A DNA stretch of 64,000 nucleotides from the NCBI GenBank assembly GCA_032207245.1, contig CM063505.1, forward strand, positions 176,901,030 to 176,965,029, read 5' to 3'. The notes beneath the pieces are model-generated. The model saw only the letters and a list, made by a program, of their open reading frames with translations, did not search any database and was not told the DNA's origin. The translations under genes and the position numbers were made by a program. Source of the stretch: Pardosa pseudoannulata (lineage: Eukaryota > Arthropoda > Arachnida > Araneae > Lycosidae). Below, one piece after another: positions 1-10,885 of this stretch (position 1 is its first letter; each line of letters begins with the position of its first letter).

Positions 1-572
1 GTCTGGCTTTTTAAAAGTTCCTTGTAGATTATATAATTGCAGTTTTTGCTAATACCTACATATTATTTAGCTTAATTATTTATTATGTTCCAGATTAAAC
101 TTTCTGTTAAACAGATATCTGAAAATAGCGGTGAACATTAGTTCGACCGAGAGACCGAGTGAATAGTGGTTCTATGTGTAGTTCTATGTATTCGGTTTTT
201 CACTTTAGAACAGATGTAATTGGTAATTTCTAAACTGTGACTTCACTACGCCGAGACAACACATCTATTAAAACAGCAGCAGTTTTTCCTCTAGCAGGTG
301 TTGATAAAATAACCGATCATTCCTTTAGGAAGATTTCCCTGCCGAACAGCGAAAGATCATTCCGGTTTAACTTTCGAATGCACCTTCCCTGGTTTGTCCA
401 ACTCAAGGGTTTATGGATGCCAAAGCTTAAGAGGGAATAAAAAATATTTTTAGCAATATTGATTTCAAAACTATACACTTATTAATAAACTTAAAATTTA
501 TATTTTTATTTTTATTTCGTTTACATTAGAATTTAAATTGTATAACAGAGTGAGTAGTTTGTATTTAATATA

Positions 573-1284
573 CAGTAGAACCTCGATAAACCGAGGTTTC
601 TGTTAACCGAGTCAATAACGAGGTCTAATTTTTTTTTCTCCTTTCCAAAATGAGCTTGGAAAATATTATACACGCTTTAGTTCATTGTCCCACAAAAGCA
701 CTCAAATTCCAAGAAATATTACACCCTGAGAAGGCAACATCCATGAATGCTTTGTTAACAGTTGTCATGTGACCCTATTGAATACCAGGTGCAATATGTT
801 ATTGGACACTTACACCCAATGAAACTGGCCTGTTTTACAGAATGATGCCATCGAAAACTTTGGCATCTAAAGAAGAAGCTAGTACCCTGGGTTACAAGAA
901 GAGCAAAGTGTCCCTTCTAGTTTGAACAAAGGCAAATGGAACTGATAAATTGCCCCTGCTTATCATCGGTAAATCAAAGAAGCCAAGAGCATTTAAAAAT
1001 ATTAATGTGAATTCCTTGCCTGTAAAATACACAAATCGGTGGTCTGCTTTGATGATTCCGAAATTTTTGAAAAGTGGTTCTATGATGACTTTGTGCCGCA
1101 TGTAAAGAAACATTTAGCGCAGCTAAATCTCCCACCTAAAGCAGTTTTGCTGATAGACAATGCTCCTTATCACTCGGAAAAAGAAATGCAATGGAAGGTT
1201 TTATACATGGTTTCTATTAATCGAGGTTTTCGATATCCGAGGTACTAGCGGTCCCAATTAGCTCGGATAATCGAGGTTCTACTG
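573..1284 (+). mobile_element. Internally deleted Tigger/pogo-type DNA transposon
   Basis: The ends are inverted repeats of about 23 bp beginning CAGTAGAACCTCGAT, with a TA dinucleotide on each side (571-572 and 1285-1286), as expected for the Tc1/mariner-pogo superfamily. Inside, plus-strand translation in broken frames gives DDE-1 (jerky/Tigger) transposase pieces. One around 830-1030 contains TGLFYRM and LPLLIIGKSKKPRAF; a second at about 1057-1190 contains FVPHVKKHLAQLNLP followed by LLIDNAPYH, where the Asp is a catalytic position of the family. There is an in-frame stop near 928 and a frameshift between the pieces. The N-terminal DNA-binding half and the C-terminus are missing, so the copy is dead. 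Superfamily assignment is secure; the subfamily is not. Confidence 0.85.
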
Positions 1285-1286
1285 TA

Positions 1287-2050
1287 TTATTCTTTCGATT
1301 TTTATGTGTGCTTTTAAAATATTTGATTTGTGTTTCATTTTCGTATTTTTTAATAAATAGCAACATGTTTACATTTTACTTGCCTGTAATGCTGTGAGTT
1401 ACCTTTTATTCCGCATTTTTGGTGAATCTAATTTTTTGATTTTGTGCAAATACGTTAGAAAACCCCTACTGTGTCCATTAACCCCATTACTGTAAAGACG
1501 TTCGGAAATCACAAATGCGCCAATTTTGAATTGCCCGACCGAGTTCGGGAAGAGAAAAAACGGTATTTCAATTCCATGAAGCCAAAAATCGGTTCGTCCA
1601 GTGCATAATACTTCATATGCCATTTTTCCAATAGATATACTTTCTATCGAAAAGTTCGGCAGTTTGGCGCCATTTGTCGCTATTTCTCGGGTTAAAGGAT
1701 TTGTGATATTCAAAGGAATCTGAGGGACACGGAATTCATGACAGTTGATATACATAATAATATTGTTGTATTAGTTTATTATATTTATCCAGAAAATTAT
1801 GTCGTTTGATTTATTTTGCTGAAATTTGAGTAAAAATTACTGTAATCATTAACATTTCCAATTGAAAATATTGAACATAGTAGTTATTACGTTTAACATT
1901 TTTTTTTTCAAAAATAATCTTATTTCTAACATTTTGATGAGAATAACAAACAAAATTAAAGAAAAAAATTTCCATTTTTGGCACTTTTTCTCAAATATAT
2001 TCTACAGGCAAGGAGTTAAAGAAATAGTTTATAATATTATTTTCGAATTG
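1287..2050. other. AT-rich intergenic stretch, nothing recognised
   Basis: A 118-codon open frame exists on the minus strand (1399-1755), but its translation matches no family I know and there is no start context or neighbouring exon to support it. The rest is AT-rich sequence with homopolymer runs. Confidence 0.4.
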
Positions 2051-2054
2051 TAAT

Positions 2055-3890
2055 TTATGGTCAACTTTTGACATTAATGTATATGTAGCTCGAGTGTTTT
2101 TCATTATTATTCCAATATTCTTTCCAGTCTTTATTTATACTTTCTTTTATATAGATTTTTAGTATTTGACCTGGGAGCTTAATAGATATACAACTTATTG
2201 ATTTTGTAGCGTGTTGTGGTGTAGTACATTGCATTGTCATTTCGAAGACATTGATAACCCAAGTTGCTTTACATTGCTTTTAATAATAGTATAGTACCAC
2301 TGTTCTATATTACAATGTTCTAAATTAGAAGAAACGACAAGAAAATATGCAAAAAAAAATTATATAAAAATTAAAAAGTAAAAGGAGCACTCCACGTGCT
2401 ACGCCTAAAAAAAAATTGCCAATGTCCAAGAGAACGCTGCATTCTTTACCTTCCTTCTTTCGACTCAGGCAACCCTACACTTTTTCCATTATCCTGTTCG
2501 TTGTTCTATTGTCCTTTTTACAATGCGTCCTTTTCCGGCTCTGCCCAGAAGGACCGGGACTCCAAGGATGGTCCTGAATCGACTCCTGGAGACCAATCAC
2601 AATTCTCCAAAACTTGGTGAAGTTTAAGTGCACTTATTTTCTCTGGCCACACCACACGCTTCTTGGAGTTGCAAAAAAAACTTGGGCATTCAACCCACAA
2701 CGTGTGAGTGCGGCGAGCAAATCAGTTTCGCAAACCTAAACATAGCTGCACTCTCACATAGCGTTTCTAAAATATTTGCTTATTCGTTTCCAGTGTTTTC
2801 CGCATGATTTTTAATCCAAATTATATTCATTTCTCTGTTACTCATATTTTTACATTAATCCTGTACCTGAGTTATTAAATTTGGCTCTGTTACTAAGTTT
2901 TTCAAGCTTTTAATTACAGAAAAACAATCAGAATTAAAATTCTATATTGTCTTCAATGAAATATATTTATTTTTCTAAGAGAATCTAGTATATTTTATAT
3001 TGTATAGATGTCTGATGTATTATCTAGTTATACACCTTTCTTTTTGATCGCAGTCTATTTTCTATGCAACGGAAAATTTTCAGTATAATGCATATTAACG
3101 TTTGTAACATATTACAGATAACATATTACATATTAACGTTTCAGTCCGTTTTTCTATGCAACGGAAAATTTCAGTATAATACACAGAGCCATATTATCGG
3201 CAGGGCATGCGGGACACGTGCCCAGGGCCCACTGATTTCAGGGGCCCAAAAATTTTTAGATCCAGAGGTAGTTTTGAAACAAATAAATTTTGTAGACTTA
3301 AAAATTTCATGTTTTTATTCTGTATACAAATTATGTTAGCTAAAAGTTTTTCATTATATCACTGAGTACCTGCAAGTATAAATACTCGCACATTTGTCAG
3401 TCATGGTTTTACACTTAAAAACTAAAAGCAAGAATGCAGGTCATTTTGCAAATGAAATCTACCAATCAGATGGCTAGATTTTGAGAATTTTTCTCAAAAA
3501 TGTTCGCAATCACAAAATTGAGCTTTCTGATTGGTTTACGAAACGAAACTGCAATTGGTTTCGCAAACGTTTGCGTTTCGTTTCGAATATGACCTGCATA
3601 ATAGCATTCCTTTTCAACCCCATGGTCAAATAAAAAAAATACTTGTTGCATTATGCAAATCTTTCAGCTATACATTAATAAAATGTAATAATAATATGTA
3701 ATAATAATATACAAGGGCCCAAAACATATTCTCTGTCCTAGGCCCAAAATCTTGATAATCGGGCCCTGATAATACATATTAACGTTGCAGGATATAACTC
3801 AAAAACGATTATTCGAATAACTTTAAAATTATGTTTTTAGGTCTGTTGTGACATCTAGCTGTGAACCTCCAATTTTTATTGCAATTTACC
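2055..3890. repeat. Diverged direct repeat, unit A (with insertions)
   Basis: Blocks of this stretch recur in the same order after the assembly gap. 2060-2190 matches 4001-4125, 2770-2930 matches 4150-4310, 3010-3110 matches 4630-4725, and 3775-3890 matches 4700-4830. Unit A is longer because it holds two insertions: about 2195-2765, and about 3185-3775, which has GGGCCC-rich hAT-like ends. The copies differ at many positions, so this is an old tandem duplication or two copies of one transposon rather than haplotype redundancy. Confidence 0.6.
3434..3600. mobile_element. Small MITE-like inverted repeat
   Basis: The left edge ATGCAGGTCAT reappears as its reverse complement at the right edge (ATGACCTGCAT). 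Both are followed inward by GAAA-rich sequence that keeps some complementarity. The unit is about 165 bp and sits inside the larger insertion of repeat unit A. No target duplication could be assigned. Confidence 0.4.
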
Positions 3891-3900
3891 CTTATATATT

Positions 3901-4000
3901 NNNNNNNNNNNNNNNNNNNNNNNNNNNNNNNNNNNNNNNNNNNNNNNNNNNNNNNNNNNNNNNNNNNNNNNNNNNNNNNNNNNNNNNNNNNNNNNNNNNN
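3901..4000. other. Assembly gap (100 N)
   Basis: Exactly 100 unresolved bases, the usual placeholder for a gap of unknown length. It falls at the junction between repeat unit A and unit B, so a repeat probably caused the break in the assembly. Confidence 0.98.
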
Positions 4001-4840
4001 TTTTGATATTAATGTATATGTAGCTCGTGTTTTTCACTATTATTCCAATATTGTTTCTAATCTTTATTTATACTTTCTTTCATATAGACTTTTAGTATTT
4101 GACGGGGGAGCTTAATAGATTTATAGCTTATTCATTTTGTATCGTTCTTTTCTAAAGAATCTGCTTATTCGTTTCCAACGTTTTACACATGCTCTTTAAT
4201 CTATATTATATTAATTTCTCTGTTACTCATATTTTTACATTCTTCCTGTATCTGAGTTGTTAAATTTGATTTTGTTACTAAGTTTGTCAAGCTTTTAATT
4301 ACAGAAAGACTATTAATATATAAATCTATATTGTCCTCATGTCGAAGGAGGGCCGATTGGTTGGGGTGCTGGCCTGCGCTGCCGGAGTTCGTGGGTTCGA
4401 ACTCCACTGTGGCATGGATGCTCGTAGCTGTTCGGAATCGCCTTTAAGCTATAGGTCCCGGTATCGTTAACCCTCGTGTTGAAAGACCATAGCACTCCGA
4501 ACCAATTCTCAAAATGGATATCAAAAATGTGAAAATTACAGTTTACTGTACGAAACGAAAACAAATATGGTTCTCAATCAAATATTCAATTTTTCGAAGA
4601 TAATCTAGTATACTTAATATTGTCTATAGGACTGATGTAATATCTAGTTATACGCCTTCCTTTTTGAGAGCAGTTTGTTTTCCATGCAACGGAAAATTTC
4701 AGTATAATACATATTAACGTTGCAGGATATACCTCAAAAAAAATTGGTCGCATGGCTTTAAAATTATATAATTATTATTAATTATGACATCTAGCTGTTC
4801 ACATCCAATTTTCATTGCAATTTACCCTCATTATATAAAA
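4001..4840. repeat. Diverged direct repeat, unit B
   Basis: Second copy of the repeat described at 2055-3890, without the two large insertions of unit A but interrupted by a tRNA-derived SINE at 4341-4505. It begins immediately after the N gap. Confidence 0.6.
4341..4505 (+). mobile_element. tRNA-derived SINE, family A (best copy)
   Basis: The head resembles a tRNA gene: a degenerate A box around 4353-4372, and a B box GGTTCGAACTC at 4394-4404. The head is followed by a non-tRNA body, GGCATGGATG(C/T)TCGTAG then CGGAATCGCCTTTAAGC and AGGTCCCGGT, and a tail ending in AGCACTCCGAACC. The same body recurs in at least eight other places in this window, which defines a dispersed family. It lies within repeat unit B, so it inserted after that duplication. 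Confidence 0.8.
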
Positions 4841-5547
4841 AAAATCTCACTATTATCAAATAATGAAATGCCATTCCTCGCCGACAGATGGCAGTACTTG
4901 AGCAATACTTATTGAACAGATTACTCATTTTTCGATACAATTCTACCCGTTGCTGCATTATTAAAGTATACATTTTTTAAGTTAATAAATAATAATATTT
5001 TAACAGTAAGGTTATTGTATCTCGCGTTCAAGTAAAATATGCCCAAATGAAGTGCAGCAAAAAAAGTATAATTTAATTGTCATAAAAGGAAGCCATGTCA
5101 TGTTCGCATCAGATTTTTCCTTGTTCGATAACTATTTTGCAATTTAAATAGTAGGCAAATTTTTATTTTATCTTATCGTTTAGGTTCTCTAAAAACACAA
5201 TACCATGATCAATGCTTTTTAAGCCTTAAACTGTCACTATTTTTTATTTCGAAAATAGATTTTTATCTTGTTTGCAATCCTTGCTTTTGAAATACAACCG
5301 AAGTTGAGCAATAGTATGGTGTGATATCTGCGCGTGGCTGATTTTTACGAGGCATTCATAATGTTTTTAATATGGAAGCCTCTTTATTCGTTCACAGTTT
5401 GTTCAGACAAAACTTTCGTCCCCATAATTCATTACGATTTTATCTCAGCTCTAAATAGGAAAAAGTGTTAATAGGATAATTTTTTACTTATCGGTTCAAA
5501 AATAGTATTTAATTTCTTGAAAAGACGAATGCAGTAAATTTATCGCC
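4841..5547. other. AT-rich intergenic stretch, nothing recognised
   Basis: No open frame of note, no tRNA-like sequence and no paired termini seen. A short phrase (AAAAGACGAATGCAGTAAAT at about 5519-5538) recurs near 7883-7902, suggesting an unrecognised repeat boundary. Confidence 0.4.
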
Positions 5548-6203
5548 TTAACGTGCACGCTCGAGTTAACGCGAGCGAGCTAAATTGGCCAAATTGTGCA
5601 CACTCGAGATAAATCGAGCGGCGTTGTACTTTATATTGCTATAATTTTTCACACTCGAATGCAATCGAGAATTGAAAATAACAATGTGAAAGCAAAACAA
5701 AAATCACACAATCGTTTTATTGATATTTATCATTTACATGGGATTGTAAGCTATAACACTTATTCAAGTATAAAATATATATTTTTTTTCTACTTATCAC
5801 TTACGACTTATTTCTTCCTTGTGAACCGCTTTCCGACAGCGTATTCAGATTCAGATTCGCTCATTTTTCAATATATATTTTACTAAAATATAATGTAAAA
5901 TAAAATATAATTGTTAACTATTTTATTACTAAGCTCTGGCTGTAAAGACATCCTTGACTCGAGGCGTCACTTTATATACTTTATTCTTGAGATATGAAAC
6001 ATAAGGGTTTCATATTTGATACCTACGCATCAAGCTGTCAATTGGTAGAAATCATACCAATCATATAAATATCCAATATACTTAAATTTTGATTATTTTT
6101 GTATTTTTGTAATTTTCTTTGCAAGACAACGTTCTAAACTGTGTTTTTCACATTAAAAAATTGATTTTTTTTGGCCGGCCTTTTAGAAAAAGCTGTGCAT
6201 TAA
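5548..6203. mobile_element. TTAA-flanked piggyBac-type MITE with subterminal palindromes
   Basis: TTAA occurs at both ends (5548-5551 and 6200-6203). The termini read inward TTAACGTGCACGCTC on the left and TTAATGCACAGCT on the right. Just inside the left end are three imperfect palindromes on one theme: CTCGAGTTAACGCGAG (5560-5575), CTCGAGATAAATCGAG (5603-5618) and CTCGAATGCAATCGAG (5654-5669), plausible transposase-binding repeats. No transposase is encoded. The terminal similarity is moderate, so the exact boundaries are an inference. Confidence 0.5.
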
Positions 6204-6207
6204 GGGG

Positions 6208-6448
6208 TTAACCCTTTCGTGGGACATTTATTTCTCACTCCACGTTTCCAAACTTTCAAAACAGAGCTGCTAATTTTATTCAATCGATCGAACAATTGAT
6301 GACAGAGCAAAACCGAAGGGGGAATCAGTCTTCCCGTCGTTTCGATAACAAGACCAATTTATAAGAATGGGTTTTGCGCTTCCCACAGGTGTATTTTGTA
6401 AGATCGTGTAAGTGGGAAGAAATCTTTCACTGCCCACGAAAGAGTTAC
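6208..6448. mobile_element. Short TTAA-type MITE
   Basis: The left end TTAACCCTTTCGTGGG is matched by the reverse complement of the right end (TAACTCTTTCGTGGG). The left target is TTAA and the right is TTAC, one base off. It starts four bases after the preceding TTAA element and carries no coding capacity. Confidence 0.6.
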
Positions 6449-6512
6449 GCAAAAAAAAAATGCAATGATAATAAAATTTGTCAAATTTTTTATTATGTAT
6501 CCACAATATTCT

Positions 6513-7149
6513 TTAACCCCTTCCCGGTTTTTCCCTAACTGAACTCTGGCAGGCGAAATGTACCATACTGGATCATCCCGAGTGTATCTCGGGCACTGTG
6601 AAATTTTACACTGTGCAATCAGTCTTTCCCGAATTATTTGACATGGGCTTTTTATTACTTCGAATGCTTTTGTTTATTTTCTGGCTCCTAGATTATTTGC
6701 TGCTCAAAGAGAGACAGTAGAGGTAAAAGAAGGTAAGGAGAGAAACAAGGTTCTACTGTCCAGATTGCGATATTGGACTCTGTGCACTACCTTGTTTTCG
6801 ATTATATCATACATGACCAAATTTTGATTAGTAATTTCATAATCATTTATGTAAATGCATAGGATATAAATAAAATTTAATTCAAGATAAAAGCTAGGTA
6901 TTCTAAGCTTTGTATTTATAGTTAGTGTGAATTGACTCCAAAGTCTAATGATTTCTGCCGTACAGAGAGCCAACTATACATGTAAATTACTCATTTATTT
7001 AAATTGATTTTTTAAATTTAATTTTTAGGAAATTTTGTATGCGAATGATGCTATTATGTTTAAAAAGCTATGTATATATAAAAATAAGCATAAAAATTGA
7101 CATTTTTTTACCCATAATCCCGAAATAAAATAAACCTGGAAGGGGTTAA
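6513..7149. mobile_element. TTAA-flanked piggyBac-type MITE
   Basis: TTAACCCCTTCCCGGTTT at the left edge pairs with the inverted right edge TTAACCCCTTCCAGGTTT, giving about 18 bp of terminal inverted repeat with one mismatch, and TTAA is intact at both ends. The interior is AT-rich and non-coding and includes an inner CCCGAGTGTATCTCGGG palindrome near 6577. This is the best-preserved of the three adjacent TTAA elements. Confidence 0.75.
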
Positions 7150-7219
7150 TACCTATTGCCTGTTTCTCCAGGGAAAACTTTGTTTTTAAATATTTATTGT
7201 ACTCTGCTTTCAGTTAGAT

Positions 7220-7406
7220 TAAGCAGAACTATTGCTTAATGAGTAGGTCGCTGCTATTCTATAATGGAGTTCGTGAGTTCGAATCCCACTGCTAGCAAGG
7301 ATACAAGTAGTCTTTCAGAATCGGCTTTAAGCAGTAGGTCCCGGTCTCATTAGCCCCCCCCCCCCGTAGCAAAAGAATAGACCGTAGCACTGCAAATCAA
7401 ACCAAG
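7220..7406 (+). mobile_element. SINE family A
   Basis: B box GAGTTCGAATCCC at 7275-7287, then the family body (TTTCAGAATCGGCTTTAAGC, AGGTCCCGGTCTCAT) and tail (GACCGTAGCACTGCAAA). A poly(C) run of about 13 bases has expanded in the tail at 7357-7369. Confidence 0.75.
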
Positions 7407-7794
7407 CTAATCTCTTTAACGTTGATTAACAGCATACATGCTCTGATAAAAATGCAATAAAAACTATGAAAATTGTTAAATATATGTATGACTGTTAATA
7501 TTTAGACACTAAACAAGATAAATACTTAGAACATGTTACAAACTACGCAAATGAAGCGCTTGATGCACACAGCTTCTACATGCATCTCATTGCAAATGAA
7601 AATGCTTATGCGAGCATCAATATATCAGATACAGCACTGTGATAAACACAGTGCTGTAAGTTTAAATTAGACTGCAATGAGCTAGTGCCATCTAGTGGCA
7701 CCGATTTATGTACAAATTGAAGATGTAATTTTACATGTTGATGGTTAAATCAATTATTTGAAACAAATAAAAATTATTAAGGTTGCTACCATAT

Positions 7795-8135
7795 TACGGT
7801 CGATGTATATCACAGGGGATTTTTGCGTCATAATAAAGTCAAAAGTTGGAGACATTTTTTTTTTTTTTTTTTTTTTTTTTTTGAAAAGACGAATGCAGTA
7901 AATTTAAGTAAAAATATGCAGTGATAATAATAAAATTTCCAGTTAGATTTGGCCGAACGATTGCTGAGTGAGTAGGTCGATGCTATTCGATAATAGAGTT
8001 CATTTTATTCGAATCCCACTGTTACCATGGATATTAATAGCCGTTCGGGAATCACCAGAGATGAGAATTAGGAATTATAAATTCCCCTCTCTGACGTCAT
8101 TGTGACGTGAAAGTCTCCCGTAACATATATTGATA
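7795..8135. mobile_element. MITE family X copy interrupted by a SINE
   Basis: The left part (CGGTCGATGTATATCACAGG followed by a TGCGTCATAATAAAG stretch) is the inverted counterpart of the right part (CTGACGTCATTGTGACGTG around 8090-8130). The same pair of ends occurs around the cleaner copy at 8488-8658. A 22-base poly(T) run and SINE family A (7941-8056) lie inside, so the SINE inserted into the MITE. Confidence 0.5.
7941..8056 (+). mobile_element. SINE family A, truncated
   Basis: The tRNA-like head and B box (ATTCGAATCCCAC near 8008-8020) and the start of the body (CATGGATATTAATAGCCG) are present; the copy stops after CGGGAATCACC. It is 5-prime complete and 3-prime truncated, inside a MITE copy. 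Confidence 0.65.
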
Positions 8136-8329
8136 ACATATGTAGTAGCAATCAAAATATATTAAAAGTAAAAAGTGACCTATCGTGATATTATGGGTGC
8201 TAATAACCTCTTCATTCAAGATATTTCCCGTCAGATTTATGCATAATGCCTTGTACTGGTGAATTTTACAATTTATAAATAGTCATAATTTATTTTTTAA
8301 AATTTAATTAGGAATTTCAAGGGTTCTAC

Positions 8330-8790
8330 CATATAAGGCGATTTCACGCAGCTCAATTTATGACAAGTCTGGCTGGCTGTAGTTTCAAACGGAAGGGCAG
8401 TTTATTGTTTGTGTATTAGCTGTTGTAAACATGAAAATGAATGGGAAGGGCATTATAGTAGTTCTTGACGTAGCAAGAAATTGCTCTATTGTGGTCGAGA
8501 TATATCACAGGCGACTTCTGCGTCATAATGATATCAGAAATTATCATAATAGCTTCAAAAGTCGTCAGATAGGAGAATTTAAGGTACCAAATTCGCCATT
8601 TCTCGCGACTTCTGACGTCATTATGACATGTAAGTCTGTGACATATTTCGACCACAATTGGACAATTTCATGCAGCATGAGACATCTAAACTTAAGAAAA
8701 ATGTCTCTTTCGTTTGAAACGGAACAGTAGGTTACCTATTATAGACATAGAAATAAACAAGGAAGGGTATTACCATAGTTAAAGGCGCAG
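8330..8790. mobile_element. Composite MITE cluster (families X and Y)
   Basis: A unit starting GGCGATTTCACGCAGC (8338) is followed at 8488-8658 by a MITE with long inverted ends starting ATTGTGGTCGA. A second partial copy of the first unit then starts CAATTTCATGCAGC (8663). The MITE ends match over about 50 bp with several mismatches. The first unit is found again, inverted, nested inside a Harbinger-type MITE at 45.4-45.6 kb. Open frames here on both strands come from the repeat and are not genes. Confidence 0.55.
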
Positions 8791-9351
8791 TGTGAAATTA
8801 TTTTATATGGTAGCCCCCCCCCCCAAGTCATTTGTTTTATGTTTCAAATTATCATGCTCACCTATTTATTATATCACATTATATCACCATTACTATATCA
8901 CAATAATTTTGGAAATAAGATTAATGTTTTTTTTAGTTTGTCGGTACAGTAATACTGCAATGGTACTCATCCAAGGAATTAAACTACGGAAATAATTTTT
9001 TTTTTTAAACTAGGAACACAGGAACGAATTATCAAACCAAGTAAAGAAGTTTAAAATATTTCTTTCATTTACCGATCCATTTATCAATGCTAAATTAAAC
9101 CCCATCTAACCCCCTATATCAGCAAAAGTCGATATTTTCAAGCTCTAAATTATTCACTGAACAGTTAATGAATCACATAAATGAACATGAAATCAATGTT
9201 TATTACTGTATTTATTAATGGATGTCATTCGATTAACACATTTTTGGAGATGAAATCACCAGTAATACAAGATCTTTCCCAAAAGTAATGAGAAAATAAT
9301 TACATAAATTAAATAATCATATAAACAAAAGCAGTTAATAATCTTTAAAGT

Positions 9352-9938
9352 GTGCGTTTTGGGGTCAATGCAACGAATCCAGCGTTTCTACCAGTGGTTA
9401 TAGCCTTGTTCGAACTCATTTTGTGTGAGGCCATGGAGACATTTTATGATTCTTTAACTGTTTCCTTCCCACAACAGCCATCAATATCCAAGACCTCCTC
9501 GTTCCAGAATACCATAAATCATCTGAGAAAATGTCCTTCAATTCAAGAGACGAGATTCTCAATAGCTGCTGGAAATGCTGATAGCTGTGAACAAAGGACT
9601 TATTGTAAACATCCGATATTTGCAGGTATATTTGGGCTATCGGTCCTGAAGTCCCAGAAGATATACGAAATTATAGTGCGTGGATCTTAATGGGTTAAAA
9701 AAATTGTGGCGTGTATTATTGGAGTTATTTCATATCCTTCTTTAGCCGTGAAAAAAAGGTCATAGGGGCCAGGTCAGGAACTGTTCGATGGATGGGGAAA
9801 AACAGGGATGTATTCTTGGGTTTGGTATTCAGTCATAACGAAAGCCGTGTGGAGCTAAAAGCTGTCATGGTGGATGATCCCGCTGCCAGCGATCTGTAGG
9901 TAGACGCGATTTACCATTTTCTTCAAACGCTTTAGAAC
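9352..9938 (-). pseudogene. Mariner-type transposase pseudogene
   Basis: Reading the minus strand from 9938 downward gives VLKRLKKMVNR, then IIHHD (the Asp at 9864-9866 is a catalytic position), a premature stop, LHTAF, then EYIPVFPHP, a second stop and PYDLFF, matching the SPDLAPCDFF region. Further on comes W-stop-KRWIRCID, the characteristic mariner C-terminal KRW.RCI block, at about 9352-9400. Multiple stops and frameshifts show an old dead copy. The N-terminal helix-turn-helix half was not found upstream. The plus-strand open frame over the same bases (9352-9690) is an antisense shadow. Confidence 0.8.
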
Positions 9939-10524
9939 TTTCAATTAAAATTGTGATTTCACAGTTGAAAATTGCTCATTTGCGCTTAAGCTTAATCAGC
10001 GGTTGATATTCAGAACCTTCCTCACTCGTACAATGTTTTCTTAATCGAAGGTCGTTCTAGAGACAAATCTTCTTCAATATTCTTTCAGACATTTCTAAAT
10101 GCTATGTGACTCTTATAGATTTGCGACTGTGACAAAACTTCATCTTTCTAAGTCTCTTTTAACGTTTGCAAGTTTTATTACCCCTTTTACCAAATTAAAT
10201 ACAAAATTTTATTGCATAGCTTAGGTCAATAGATTGCTGCATCTTAAGCGCAACGAACTATGCTTACAACGGATCACTAGCCCCTGGACATTAGAGCTGG
10301 ACGATATTAAAAATTTAATATCGCGATACATCCCCAAATTTATATGGATATCATTGATATGTCGCGATAATATTATTTTTGAATAACTTCAGCTTTCTTT
10401 CATTCTAAACATTTTTTCCTGCTTATTAAAATTTTTAGAATTTCAATTTGATCCTAAAAAATTCGGATTTCTGAAAGGCAAAAACAATTATTAAGAGTAG
10501 TTCATTTTAACACTCAAAAGAATA

Positions 10525-10530
10525 TATATG

Positions 10531-10593
<63 letters not shown>
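10525..10593. repeat. TA dinucleotide microsatellite
   Basis: About 65 bases of near-pure alternating TA. It produces an artificial Tyr-Ile open frame on the minus strand. Confidence 0.95.
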
Positions 10594-10597
<4 letters not shown>

Positions 10598-10735
10598 CAT
10601 AAGTAATTTGATCATATACTAAACAGAATCGTTTATTCAAATTGGAAACCATTACTGAAAATTTATATTGCCTATTCATGCCAAATTATATTTCTACCAA
10701 ATTGAAATTAAACTCCTTTCATTGGTAAACTGATC

Positions 10736-10885
10736 TTCAGTATCGAATTCCGCGAGTTTGAATTTCGCTCTCGGCATGGATGTTCGTAGACTTTCAGAAT
10801 CAGCTTGAACTAGTAGGTGTCGGTCAATAGCTTTCTTAGAGCAAAAATAGTAGGCAGCAGCGATCCAAACACAATAAATATTTCC
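10736..10885 (+). mobile_element. SINE family A, degraded
   Basis: Retains the B-box remnant GAGTTTGAATTTCGC and the body phrase GGCATGGATGTTCGTAG then CTTTCAGAATCAGCTTGAAC; the tail is eroded (AGCAGCGATCCAAACAC). Confidence 0.6.

Noticed and set aside
237..440. 67-codon open frame near the window start
   Set aside because: No family match, and it lies in repeat-dense intergenic DNA; too short to support without transcript evidence.
1399..1755. 118-codon minus-strand open frame
   Set aside because: No recognisable domain, no splice or poly(A) context; compatible with chance.
4341..4505. A functional tRNA gene
   Set aside because: The B box is good, but the acceptor and anticodon stems do not fold and the same SINE body follows as in other copies.
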